A stretch of DNA of 64,000 bases from Motacilla alba alba (taxonomy: Eukaryota > Chordata > Aves > Passeriformes > Motacillidae). Numbering within the stretch: position 1 is the first letter of the stretch; each line of letters starts with the position of its first letter. The notes beneath the pieces were generated by a model, which saw nothing but the letters and a program-made list of their open reading frames with translations, did no database searches and was not told the DNA's origin. The translations under genes were made by a program, and so were the position numbers. Location of the stretch: assembly GCF_015832195.1 (NCBI RefSeq), contig NC_052032.1, positions 8,190,618 to 8,254,617 on the forward strand, written 5' to 3'. Positions 49,501 to 60,495 of the stretch are shown in pieces.

Positions 49501-50324
49501 AGCTCCTACTGCTCATCCACAGACTTTTATAGGATTTCATCCCTCAGGAAAAATGTCCCTGTTTGCCGCAGGTGAGCTGGGAATTGCTGACTCCACCTGA
49601 GCTGCTTTATCTCTGATCCAGAGATAAAAGGGACAGAGCTCTTCCCACAGCATTACCCTGGTGCCTTCTGGAAAGCATTTTCCAGGTGGATTGGGAGTTT
49701 CTTTCCTGCTTCTTGCATGCTCATGAAGGGGAAAAAAAACCCCCAAACCCTCATTTTCCTGAGTGCATGATAGATCCGATCTAAAGTGATGACAAAATAT
49801 TTAGGTTGAAGAGGTTGGAGTAACAATATCCCAGAATTTTTCCCACACAGTGATTTCCTACGTTCACAGAGGAAATCACAGCGTGCAGTCTGCTGGAAAA
49901 AATCTCTTAAAAACCACCTTGCAACTTGATTGCTGACTTCTTGTTCAGCTCTTTGGGGCTAGGAGCAGCTTTTTCCTCAAGCTCCAGCACCATCAAGGCT
50001 GGACAAAGTCCAGGATTTGCTTTTTCCCTGGCTCTGAGCAAAGGGAGAAGGCTGTGCTGGGGAAGGTGATGCTGTGATGGGGCTGCTGCTGGGAGTAAGG
50101 GCTGGCCTGTGGGATTTAATTACACATTATTTGGCTTTTCCATGATCCTCTGCACCTCTGGGAGAAGTCATCCAGAGGGAGAGCAAAGCCTCCACTCTGG
50201 GATGTCTCCATGCAGCAGCAAGAGCTGAAATATTTAAGAACAGATCAAGCACTGGGCATTTCCCTGTGGACAAAACGACTTTGAGGATGTGTCTAATCCC
50301 TTTTTTTTCCTTCCTCTTGCTCAG
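46501..50324 (+). other. COL5A1: COL5A1 intron 9
   Basis: No gene is seen. It contains a minisatellite at 48632-49028; the rest holds nothing I recognise. Intron 8 just upstream (46163-46443) carries a TGA/TGG-rich microsatellite. Confidence 0.88.
48632..49028. repeat. Minisatellite, 40-bp then 53-bp units, 9 copies
   Basis: The word ggtgtccatatgctgggag recurs nine times. Early copies are 40 bp apart with caacaaggatgggttttg. Later copies are 53 bp apart with caagaagatccatccaaaat. The two unit types form separate blocks. Confidence 0.93.
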
Positions 50325-50366
50325 GGAATGCTGGTGGAAGGCCCCCCTGGTCCTGAAGGCCCAGCA
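50325..50366 (+). CDS. COL5A1: COL5A1 exon 10, minor helix
   Basis: This 42-bp exon of 14 codons has acceptor ttgctcag and donor gtaagt. It encodes GMLVEGPPGPEGPA, the conserved step from the GMLxE linker into Gly-X-Y repeats. Exon 11 follows after a 218-bp intron and keeps the triplet phase. Confidence 0.96.
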
Positions 50367-50584
50367 GTAAGTGGCATTTTCCCCCTGCTCCTGGGGTGGG
50401 ATGCTGTCCCTGGGCTCTGTTGCTCCCATCTGCCACGCACGTGCACAGAGAGAGCTTTGGGGTGGATTTTGTGGTGCAAAAATAAACAGAGAGCTTTTCC
50501 TGCTGCTTGTAGAAATCTGCTACAAATAATAACACATTTTCGTGGCTTAGGTTTTGGTTTTTTTTCACTCCTTTTCTCTGCCAG

Positions 50585-50647
50585 GGCCTTCCAGGACCTC
50601 CAGGACCAACTGGACCCGTGGGCTTAATGGGTGACCCAGGGGAGAGG
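50585..50647 (+). CDS. COL5A1: COL5A1 exon 11, minor helix
   Basis: This 63-bp exon encodes seven uninterrupted Gly-X-Y triplets ending in GDPGER, between acceptor ctgccag and donor gtgagt. The middle triplets (GPT GPV GLM) differ from the human ones as I recall them, but the triplet count and flanks agree. Confidence 0.95.
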
Positions 50648-51228
50648 GTGAGTGCCCGTGGTTTTCTCCTCTTTGCTGGAGTGTTGGGCGGGTTGGTGTG
50701 GGCACAGTGGGGCTGTGGGGTATCCCTGGAGCCTTAAAATCCTGTTAAAATCCTGTTAAAATCCCGTTCATCCTGTGAGAGCAGCTCCCAAAGGAGTTCA
50801 TGATGGGACAGGGGCAGGGCAGATTCCTGAGGTGCCGGGGCATTCCCATGGCACTGTCCCCAACCTGGGCACTGTGTTTGTTTTAGCTCAGGTTCTTTGT
50901 TGCCTCCTTGGTCCCTGGGGCTTGGCTGGAGCCCTGTGGCTGCTGCACTCCCCTCTTCCCCTGGAGCAGTGCTGGGAAGACCCTCCCCTGCTTTGCTGCT
51001 GCTGTGTTTACTGAGGGAGCAGAAATCACATTTCTGGTGCCTGGGACATGATTGAGGACGTTTCTGGTGCCTGTGCTCCATCGATCTCTGCCTGCCAGCT
51101 CAGAAAGTCAATCCAGACTCAGCCTGGGGGGGCTCCTGGGCCTGGCTTAACCCTTGTGGCACTGCAGTGCTGCCCAGCACTGGGAGCTCTGCAGCCTGGA
51201 TTCACAGAGGGTGGGCGAGCTGGGCATG

Positions 51229-51525
51229 GTTTGCATCTCTCAGTGGTCCAGGGCAAGCCCCAAAAATCCTTATTTCTGAATATTTCCAGGGTGCTGCTTT
51301 TCCCTATGGCTTCATCCTTTCTTGGTTTGCATCTCTCAGTGGTCCAGGGCAAGCCCTAAAAATCCTCATTTGGCTTCTGGGTATTTCCAGGGTGCTGCTT
51401 TTCCCTGTGGCCTCATCCCTGTCACGGTTTGCATCTCTCAGTGGTCCAGGGCAAGCCCCAATAATCTTTATTTCTGAATATTGCCAGGGTGCTGCTTTTC
51501 CCTGTGGCCTCATCCCAGTCTTGCT
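51229..51525. repeat. Tandem repeat, 96-102-bp unit, 3 copies
   Basis: Copies begin with gtttgcatctctcagtggtc at 51229, 51325 and 51427. Each contains ttccagggtgctgcttttcc and ends with a cctcatcc-like word. They are very similar to one another. Confidence 0.93.
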
Positions 51526-51682
51526 TGTCTCCATCCTGTGGTGCCCAGCTCTCCCTTCTCCTCCTGCATTCCTGGCAGGCTGGATGCTGGCCCTGGGGAC
51601 AGGGGACACTCCTTCTGTCACTCGTCCAGGCAGATGCAGATATTTGCTGGCCAAGCTGCTGTGGCACAGCCCTGCAGAGCCA

Positions 51683-51706
51683 AGCAGCAGCAGCAGCAGC
51701 AGCAGC
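51683..51706. repeat. AGC trinucleotide microsatellite, 8 units
   Basis: Eight uninterrupted AGC units in intron 11. Confidence 0.9.
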
Positions 51707-51789
51707 ACTCTGTGCCCAGTGAGAGGAATCATTTGCATTCCAGCACAGGCTGCACATGCTGCTCCTGCCAGTGTCCAGAACAGAGTGTA

Positions 51790-52090
51790 AGCAGCACAGG
51801 CTGATGAACTCACAGGAGCTGCAACTGTATTAAAAGCCTCCTTCTCAATTAGAGCAGCTCCTCTTTTAATTTGTTTATTATTAACCCTGAGAGTGTAGCT
51901 CATGAATTTACATGACCTTTCCCGGTGTACAGTGAGGAACATTCCCTCTGCCTGCATCTGATAAAGAGATTTTTTATCTGCTGTCAGGCAGGTGCAATGA
52001 ATTAACAGCCCAACAATAGTCAGCTCTGTTAATATTGGCCAACACTCGTTTAGCTCTGGTTTATTCATTGTAAAAAAAAAAAAGAAAGAG
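51790..52090. other. Candidate conserved noncoding block in intron 11
   Basis: AT-rich and repeat-free with ttatctgctgtcaggcaggt, aattaacagcccaacaatag and taatattggcc words. It lies between the ~100-bp triplication and the LTR pair. Function is only inferred. Confidence 0.22.
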
Positions 52091-52536
52091 CTTTATTTAT
52101 TTAAAGCTTCTTCCACGATCAGGAGGCACAGAGGAGTTTGTGTCAGCAGCAGAGCTGAGGAGCAGCCTGGATGTGGGAGGTTCCAGAGGGCTCAGGATGC
52201 TTTGGGATGACTTAGGCAGCTTTCCTGGAGCAGTGGGAAGAAGGAAATATGGCACTGAGGGGAGCAGAGAGCTGTTCCACGGGGGCTCCAGACTGGCAGG
52301 AAGGAAGTGGGAAAATGTGTTGTTTTGAAGGGGGTGAGCTGCAGCATTAGAGCAAACTGCAGCTCCCTCACCCACCCCGCTGCTTGTTTGGAAATTCGGG
52401 TGTCTGGGTGCTCTGGGGGGGGGCTCATCACAAAATATCTTCCCCTTCCAAAGCCATCAGTCGTTGAATCCCAAGGGAATTACTCCCCTGAGCCCAGTTC
52501 TGACCCTCTGAAGTGCAACAGGATCCCTAAAAAGGA

Positions 52537-52590
52537 TCCCTAAAAATCCTGATTTGGCTTCTGAGTGCTTCCAGGGTGCTGCTTTTCCCA
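52537..52590. repeat. Displaced fragment of the 51229-51525 repeat unit
   Basis: The words aaaaatcctgatttggcttc and ttccagggtgctgcttttcc occur here in the same order and spacing as in the second copy of the upstream array, about 1 kb away. Confidence 0.75.
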
Positions 52591-52681
52591 GCTGCTCCCT
52601 TAACTAGGAGACCCCCAAAACTGCCAGAAACATCTCCTATTATGTAATTTTTCTGACCAGGGCTGAAAAACAACCAGGGAG

Positions 52682-52752
52682 TGTCACCACGACATTTGTA
52701 TGAAAATCCTTTGCTAGGATTTTCTTCTCCTGAGAAGCTGAGGAGCCTCAGG

Positions 52753-52785
<33 letters not shown>

Positions 52786-53096
52786 CAATAACTATCTGCT
52801 GCTGTGGAGTGCAACAGGTGCATCTCTGGTTGGTCCATATTAAATGTTTCTACTTAATAACCCATCAAGGATGCAGCTAAATCAAACTCTAGTCAGTCAC
52901 AAGACTTTGTTACTCATTCTTTTCTATTCCTGTCCAACCTTCTGATGAATCCTTTCTCCCTGTTCTTCTAGTGTAATTTTAATACAGCATTTTTAACGTA
53001 ATAGATATCACAAAATAATCAATCAAACCTTCTAAAACATAGAATCAACATTCTCATCTGTTCCCTCATCCTGAAACCCCTGCAAACACCACCACA
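52682..53096 (+). mobile_element. Solo LTR of an endogenous retrovirus, + orientation, with 6-bp target-site duplication
   Basis: The element starts TGTCACCACG and ends ACCACCACA (TG...CA ends). It is flanked on both sides by agggag (52676-52681 and 53097-53102). A 6-bp duplication fits class II (ERVK-like) retroviruses. The 415-bp sequence resembles LTRs I recall as common in songbird genomes. No internal viral sequence is present, so it is a solo LTR. An A-run plus AT microsatellite (52753-52783) has expanded inside it. Where its relative at 53259-53657 has AATAAA, this copy reads aataatcaatc. Confidence 0.85.
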
Positions 53097-53258
53097 AGGG
53101 AGAGAGAGACACTTGGTGAATGCTGAGGCTGAGCACTGCTGGTGCCACACAGACACCCCCAGGCTCCAGCTGAACCCCCCGTGGCAATGTTAGCCCAGGG
53201 TTTGCTCTCAGCGTGGCATTTCAGGGCGCTGCAAAAGATGCAAGTTGAAGTCCCCATC

Positions 53259-53657
53259 TATTACCGTGGGTCTTCTGGGCATTTAGGACTTGGTGAAGGG
53301 AAGGAGAGATCTTGACTCCATTTCAGAAGGCTGGTTTATTATATTATGATATATATTACATTAAAAAAACCACACTATAACTGTACTACAAAGAACAGAG
53401 AGCAAGATTCATCAGAAGGCAAGACAGGAATAGAAAGGAATGAATAACAAAGTTCTGTGACTCCCAGAGAGCCCGAGAGCTGCTGCCTCCTGGATTGGCC
53501 ACCAAGCAGAAACAACCCACATGGACCAACCGAGGAAGCACCTGCTGCATCCCACAGCAGCAGATCACAAACTGTTTACACTTGAAGCTGAGGCCCTTCA
53601 GCTTCTCAGGAGAAGAAAATCCTAGCAAAGGGATTTTCATAAAATATCACAACCACA
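53259..53657 (-). mobile_element. Solo LTR of the same family, - orientation, with its own 6-bp target-site duplication
   Basis: Read on the - strand it starts TGTGGTTGTG and runs parallel to the 52682-53096 element through shared words such as gctaggattttcttctcctg, ttggtccat and ttctattcctgtc. It is flanked by cccatc (53253-53258 and 53658-53663). Its 3' end reads TA instead of CA, explicable by one C-to-T change. An AATAAA is present on the - strand near its 3' part. No coding sequence is present. Confidence 0.8.
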
Positions 53658-55531
53658 CCCATCCATCCCTGGCTGCTGTATATCAGCAAATCCCCATTTC
53701 CATCAGGAGAGCCGCGCAGATTTACACCCAGACCCTGGCAGGCTGCATTTCTTCCAGGCACTCATGAATTTAAATTTCCAAAGTGCTTTATGGGCTTGCA
53801 TTTCATTGCCCACCCCCCCACCCTCTGCTGGTCCATTCCACCAGGAAAAGACCTCCCACACCCAGCCTGAAACAAAAAGAGGCATTTATGGATAAAAGCA
53901 CTGCATCAACACTTGTCAGGAGAGATAAACAAGCTCAGTCTGCTCCATCACAGGCAGGGCTGGAGTTATAGGAGGAGAGGGAGAGAAAAGGAAATTTATC
54001 ATTTAAAGCAAGCCTGGCCTAAATGATTTGTGCCATTTCTGCTCCAACAGAAGGGTCTGGGATGGGATCTCAGTGGGGTCGAGGGCTCTGGTCTGGGCCA
54101 GGCTGAGCAAACTGTGGATGTCCAGCCTTCCTGGAGAAAAGGATGTGCTGGAGAGTTCTGCAGCCCCCCCGGGCACTGCTGGGATTTTCCCCGGTGTTTT
54201 TCTGCTGATACAGCCCTGGGAGCAGCGTTGTTACTCCAGGCTGGTCATGGTGCCCTGTCCTTGTGGGGCTGGGGACAGGGCCAGCCCAGCTGGGGACATG
54301 GGGACACCAGAGCCCTGGCCAGGCTGGGCAGGGGCAGCTCCTCACCCCCAGCAGGGCTGGGCTCTGATTTATGCTGGAAACTTCAGCCTGAGTGGTTTGG
54401 GGTTTTTTTTCAGGGGAGGGAATTGTTGGACATGGAAGAAGAGGGAGCAGAGAGATGTGGGGTGGGGAGATCTTGCTGGAAGGGTGTGGGGCAAGGATAA
54501 AGCACCAAATCTTTTGGTTTGGTGGTCTGTTGGGTTGTTTTATTAAAATATTCTGATTTTTAGGCACTTTGTTACCTATTTGTCTTTCCCACCTTTATCC
54601 CCCTCATTTGTGGGGTGGCCTTAGGACTCTCTGGCTTTTTGGTGTCCCCGTGCCTGAGATTTGTGGCAGAGTTTTGTATTTACATTTTTTTCTGGGGTCT
54701 GAACAGGCTGCAGGCAAGTTGAGGAGAGCGAGAACAACAAAAAAGTTCTCTGCTTGCCCTTCCAAGAGAGTAAATTCCCTATAAATTGATTCACAGTTGG
54801 TGTTTCCTAACTGAAGGAGTAGCCAAGTCCTCAATCCCAACCTGCTGGCCACAAAAGGAGCACTGGGGCTTTTCTTGGCCTTGCTGGGATGTGGTCAAAT
54901 CCCTGTTGCCTTAAACTGCTGTGAAAATCCCAATTAGCCACACACATTGATGTCACCCTCATTTGCATATGGGATCGGTGGAATGAGGAGGAAATCTGGG
55001 TTAACCTCAACTTTTTGCCAGGGGAAATTGGCCATATTTGATTCTTTATGGCTTCATCAATAGATCTGTGACTGCCCACTGGTTGCTTTAGTGCCAGTTA
55101 AAGATCCTCCTCTCTGTGGAGATCTGTGGATTTGGGCTGATTTCCAGCCCCTGACAGGATCACTCCACCGGAGGTGGAAGGAGCCTCAAAGGACTAAAAC
55201 AACACAATTTTTTTTAAAAAGAGAGAAAACTAAAATGGCCCAGCTGATTGAACGCGTGCAGGAATGAATTTATCTCCCTCCATTTCTCTCTCACTGAGTT
55301 AGGAAGTTTCATCTATTTTGGGGTTTTTTTTTAATAGGTTTTAACAGATCCAACTCTAAACATTGGTTCTGTTATCTTGGAGCATGGCAGGGACTTGGGT
55401 TGCTCCAAAACTGCACGAGGCAGACCCTGGAAATAGCAGGGGCAGGATGGGAGAGGAGGGATTTTAGAAAATTGAAGAGAAATTGGGATTCCCACCAACT
55501 CAGTTCCTGTCATGACAATATCCTGATGTAA

Positions 55532-55711
<180 letters not shown>

Positions 55712-55914
55712 TGAGTCCGATTTCTTGGGTTTGCTGCCGTTTAATGCCCCTTCTTGCAGAAATCTCCCATCTCCTTTACCTCAAGGACATGTTTTCTTTG
55801 AGATAAAAATGGATCTGGATGGTTCCGGTTGGGAATTGACTTTTTGCAAAGCACTGGAGCTCCTTCACTAGTCAAAAGCAAGTCAAGAATTTCCAGAAAT
55901 GATGGATAATGATA

Positions 55915-56045
55915 AAAATCGTGGAATATCCCAAGGTGGAAGGGACCCACCAGGATTATTGAGTGCTCTGCACAGGACAAGCCCAGAAATCCCAGCCTGT
56001 GCCTGAGAGCATTGTCCCAACATTTCTTGAATTCTGAAGAAGCTG
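55915..56045 (-). mobile_element. CR1 LINE 3'-end fragment (different subfamily)
   Basis: In reverse orientation: atcgtggaatatcccaaggt, ggaagggacccaccaggatt, ctgcacaggacaagccc and gcctgagagcattgtcccaa. This follows the CR1 subfamily whose tip reads gaatatcctgagttgg rather than gaatggtttgggttgg. Confidence 0.72.
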
Positions 56046-56979
56046 CGGTGTTTCTGACTGGGCAGAGAGAGATAAACCCATGAAGAAACAACTGGAGACA
56101 CCTCCAAGAGCCAAATTTCCAGGCAGAACCCCCTGTCCCATACTCAGGAACCTCTAACACCTCTTCAAAGCGCCAAATTTCCAATCACCTGAACTAATCC
56201 ACCTCTTTTAATGACCAGTGGTTATTTTATGTTGTTCTCCTCCTCCACAAAGCCAGCAGGTCCCAAATCAGCCTTCTTGGTCCTGGGACACTGAAGAAAT
56301 GTCTTTTTTGGTGTGAGGCAAGCAGCTGCTGGAAATAACCACTCGGGCACCAGAGGGAAGGAGTTTTTAGGCAAAAACCTCAGCTCATTGTCCAGCCTGG
56401 GGAGGTTCCTGGCAGGAGCCTGGGCCAGGAGCTCCACGTGGAGCTTTGCTGGCTACCACACCTCGGTTGTTGGCCACTCCGGGAGCCAGCCATGGGCCTG
56501 GGAATTGCATTTCTTCACATTTCCCTGCCAGGCTCGTGTGGTCACACACCTAAAGCCAGCTGAGGTGAAACAGAGGTGACAGAGGTGTCCAAGGAGTTTC
56601 TTCCAGACACCAGGCCTGTCCTTCCTGCAAAACCTCCCAGCTAAGGCAGGAGCAAGCCAAGGAAAGGGGGGCTGGAAGGAAATATTAAACTCCTTCTATT
56701 TCAAAGCTGGGGAAATAAAACATCAATATTCGGGGGGTTTTTGAGTGCTGAAGGCTCCTGGCTGGAACAGCAGCCCCAAAGTGTGGTGTTTGCACAAAGT
56801 GCCACGCTCCAGCAGCTCAGCTTTGTCCAGAGCTGCACAAACACCCTGAGACAAGCCCTGGGCACCAGGGAATGCCAGCCCTGGGAGAGCAGGGATGCCA
56901 GCCCTGGGAGAGCCCGTGCTGGTGCTGGATGTGGTGTGGGAGGTCCCCAAGGCCACAATCCCCCTCATTGTTGCCACCC

Positions 56980-57135
56980 CGAGCTGGCAGCGCGCGCGAG
57001 GCGCTCCCGTGGCGGCCCTGAGCCGGCGACCCGAGGGCACTGGGGTTCCTGGGGTGGGCTGGGAGGGCTGGGATGGGCTCAGGGCAGTCGTGCTGAACGG
57101 AGCTGCTCAGGCTCGGGCTGGGGAGGCCGCGGGGA
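56980..57135. other. CpG-rich stretch before exon 13
   Basis: The words cagcgcgcgcgaggcgctcc, gtggcggccc and gccggcgacccgagg give a local CpG cluster ending about 40 bp before exon 13. Role unknown. Confidence 0.45.
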
Positions 57136-57174
57136 CAGAGTTGTGACCTGCTTTGTCCACCTTGTTCCCACCAG

Positions 57175-57267
57175 TTCCGCTTCAGCGGCGGAGGAGATGC
57201 TGGCTCCAAAGGACCCATGGTGTCAGCCCAGGAGGCACAAGCCCAGGCTATCCTGCAGCAGGCCAGG
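57175..57267 (+). CDS. COL5A1: COL5A1 exon 13, non-collagenous hinge
   Basis: This 93-bp exon of 31 codons has acceptor ttcccaccag and donor gtgagt. It encodes the hinge between minor and major helices: [19 protein letters not shown] followed by the Ala/Gln-rich [11 protein letters not shown]. The FRF(S/G)[10 protein letters not shown] form points to COL5A1, since COL11A1 has a shorter FRYGGDGSKGP version. The hinge is the bend that lets the N-terminal domain leave the fibril body. Confidence 0.97.
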
Positions 57268-59790
57268 GTGAGTGCTGCCAGCTGGGAGTGCCTGCCATGG
57301 CTCTCAGCAGCTGCCTGCCAAAGCAGAACAAACCTCTCACACCTCACGGTCACATCTCCGTGACCGCGCTCGTCCCCAGTGCTGCTGGAGAAACCTCTCA
57401 CCTGCCACGGGGTTGCACCTGCATGATTTGGGTTTTTATGAACAACCAGCTGATGGAAAGCTGGCTTTAATTTCCTGCAGACCTCTGGCAGACGCGCTGG
57501 CTTCGGTGTATTTGTATTTTGAGGGTCCCTATGAGCAGCTGGGGGCTGTTCTCAAAGCATTTTCTTGTTTTCGTATGGTTTTCCCCCCAGTAAACCCTTA
57601 TAATGAAACCTGTGTCACAGATGGAAGCTGCTCCCAGAATCTCAACAGGCAGATTTGTAATTTCACGCATTTATTTGGGAATACATGGTGACCATCCCTG
57701 GAACATTTCTTTCCTTGGATGGCCTTATTGATTGATGTCCAGATCATCCCTGGCTCGCTGGTGAAACAAGACTGGCACATTCCCAGAACAGCTCCTGCTC
57801 CCTGCCTGGATGGACACCTCAGTGGGAAAGGCTTTGCACTCATCTCTTCAAAATAAAACTGCATTTTTAGCCAGTGGAGCTCTGAAATTGCTCTCCCCTG
57901 GGTGCTCGCGGGAGCTTTCCTGAGGCTGATGTTAACAACCAGAGATGCAGAAGGAGCTGGGGGAAGGCCACAGTCCCCACACTGCTCTGTTTGCCCCAAA
58001 GGGACCAAATTCTGCTGCAAACACACCCCTGCCATGAAGGAGAACGTTTTTTAGGGTTGCAGTTCCCAAAGGGGATGCAGCTTTGGGGCTGTTTTATTTG
58101 GGGGCAGCTCCGGAGCCCACATCTGGCTGCGGCTGGGATGTGCGGTTGGAGCTGCTTTGTCACTCTGAGCTGTCTGCAGATTTTAACACTTATTTTTGGG
58201 GGGTAAAATAAGCTAAAAACTCGATTCATTTCACCTCTATATGGGATAAAATCAATTGGGATCTCCCCCCATGGGTGGCACCTGGCCCTGGTGGGTTTTT
58301 AACGAGGTGTTTGCCTTTAGCTGGGAATTTTCTGCTTTCCATCCTTTTCCAAAAGAATTTGATTTTTCACAGATTCAGGCAGAGTCCTGATCTCCCAGCC
58401 ACTGCATTTTCCTGTCCATTAACCTTGTGCTGCCAATAATATCCTGGATTATGTTCCTGGTGTTACCTTGTCAGTATTAATTTCCAGCCTGCCCAGCGTT
58501 TTTCCATCAGCATTTTATTTTCCTGGGAAATAGAGGGTTTGACCTGAGAAACGTTTCATGAGAAGCATCTGCTTTCTGCAACTCTCTGCTTTTGTTCTTT
58601 TTTTTTTCGTTCTACCTGCTGAATATTGTGATTTACCAAAAAATAAATAACCTCCCTCCCCTCATTCAAAGTCCCCTTTCTAGTTAAATTTTCATCTTTG
58701 GGGGAAAAAAAATTAAAACCCAAATAAATCCTGGGTAACTTTTGGACTATGGATGAAAAGCTGAATATTTCTAGAAAGGACAAAAATCGATTTTTTTTCG
58801 TGAACTTCAACATTTTGGCCGAAAACCATGATGCAGAAAGGGAAAATAATGTCATTTTTGTAAGGAACCCAGAATATGACAGGATTGGAAAACAGGGTCC
58901 TGCAGCAAGCGTAACCTTTTCCTATTTTGGGTTTGCTTTTCTCGTTATCGTGGCTGTTAATTGCATTATTAGGTTGATTTATCCCCTTAAAATTTGGCTT
59001 TCATTAGGCACTGAATGTTGTTGCAGCCAGCAGTGGTTCACAGCGTCTCCCTTTTAATGGGGTGTTGTAAAAAGATGCCACAGAACCCAGCATTTGTGCA
59101 ATATTTCTGCCGTTCCGAGCTCAGTCACTGGGTAGATTTTAATTACTGGAGTACACAGATAATTACAACTCTTTGGAAGTGTTGGATTGTCACGAGGGAA
59201 CAAATTGTCTGAGGGATGTTTTAAAGCATGGCCCAGCTCCATTTCCCACCATGGAAATTACTGGGTTGATGCACGGTTAACACGACTCCTTAATTACGGA
59301 GCTAAAAGCCCCCTGTGTTCGGTTTGAATTGGAGGATGTTAACCAAAGGGGAAAAAAAAGGGGGAAATTCCTCTAAAATTGAACCACCAGGACAATAAAG
59401 AAAAAATTTCTCTTCAGCTGAAGTGGGGTTATAAATATTTATGTCCTCTCAGCAGATTCATGGCCAGTCCAGGGGCTTTCATAGAATTACAGAATGGTTT
59501 GGGATGGGAGGGAGCTTAAAACCCATCTCATTCCAAGCCCTTCCATGGGCAGGGACACCTTCCATGACCCCAGGTGGCTCCAAGTGTCCCAGCCTGGCCT
59601 TGGACGCTGCCAGGGATCCAGGGGCAGCAAACCTGGGCAAGGAGAAGATGTGTGCCCATTGTGGGTGGGACTGGAATTCCCTGGGGAGGTGGACGTTGCT
59701 CCAGGGGCTTGTGGGTGTGGAGAGAGCTGTGGCTGGTGGCTCGGTGGTGGCTTTGTCACAAGGTGAGCCGAGTTTGTCGTTCTGTTGCAG
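57268..59790 (+). other. COL5A1: COL5A1 intron 13
   Basis: It contains a CR1-like fragment at 59480-59635. The AT-rich stretch at about 58730-59260 lacks repeats. No gene is seen. Confidence 0.87.
59480..59635 (-). mobile_element. CR1 LINE 3'-end fragment
   Basis: In reverse orientation: catagaattacagaatggtt, tgggatgggagggagcttaa, ttccatgggcagggacacct and cagcctggccttggacgctg. It lies about 155 bp before exon 14. Confidence 0.87.
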
Positions 59791-59847
59791 CTGGCACTGA
59801 GGGGACCAGCGGGACCCATGGGCCTGACGGGGCGGCCGGGCCCCATG
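59791..59847 (+). CDS. COL5A1: COL5A1 exon 14, start of main triple helix
   Basis: This 57-bp exon of 19 codons has acceptor ctgttgcag and donor gtgagt. It encodes LALR and then GPAGPMGLTGRPGPM, the first five triplets of the ~1,000-residue main helix. A G-rich minisatellite begins a few bases after the donor. Confidence 0.96.
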
Positions 59848-60441
59848 GTGAGTGGGGGAACTGGGGAGGGAACTGGGGAGGGATGGAATTGGGGAGATGG
59901 AAATGGTGGGATGGAATTGGTGGGGTGGAATTGGGGAGATGGAATTGGGGAGGGATGGAATTGGGGGGTGGAAATGGTGGGATGGAATAAGGGGGGTGGA
60001 AATGGGGGATGGAATTAGTGGGATGGAATGGGGAGATGGAATTGGGGGGATGGAATTGGGGAGATGGAAATGGTGGGATGGAATTGGGGGGGTGGAAATG
60101 GGGGATGGAATTAGTGGGATGGAGATGGGGAGATGGAATTGGGGGATGGAATTGGGGAGATGGAACTGGGGAGTGATGGAACTGGTGAGGATGAAGCAGG
60201 GGAGTGCTGGAACTGGGGGGGATGGAGATGGGGAATGATGGAGATGGTGAAGGTAGAACTGGGGGATGCTGGAATTAGTGTGGATGGAACTGAGGAGGAT
60301 GGAGCTTGTGAGGATGGAGCCAACCCAGCTGATCCAGCTCCCTGTGGGCTCTGGATTCATGAATGGCTTTTCCTTAATGTGAAATCTTCTTCTCTGGCTC
60401 TCTCGAGGAAAAAGATAATAAATCCTTTTCTCTGTCCCAAG
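59848..60441 (+). other. COL5A1: COL5A1 intron 14
   Basis: This 594-bp intron consists almost wholly of the G-rich minisatellite at 59855-60320, followed by about 120 bp of ordinary sequence with the AAG acceptor. Confidence 0.9.
59855..60320. repeat. G-rich minisatellite beside the exon 14 donor
   Basis: Short units of about 13-27 bp built from gggatggaattggggagatg, with many runs of four or more G, on the transcribed-RNA-like strand. The array starts within about 10 bp of the exon 14 donor. The pattern decays toward 60320. Confidence 0.93.
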
Positions 60442-60495
60442 GGACCCCCGGGCAGTGGAGGACTGAAGGGAGAAGCTGGAGAAATGGGGCCTCAG
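60442..60495 (+). CDS. COL5A1: COL5A1 exon 15, main helix (54 bp)
   Basis: This exon has exactly 54 bp and six triplets, GPPGSGGLKGEAGEMGPQ. The donor is gtgagt; the acceptor is the less common AAG (tctgtcccaag). Phase 0 with a complete Gly codon at the start is the classical fibrillar-collagen exon design. Confidence 0.95.

Noticed and set aside
51304..52068. 254-codon - strand open frame in intron 11
   Set aside because: It is built from the ~100-bp triplicated repeat and the AGC microsatellite, with no domain and no support for splicing or a start.
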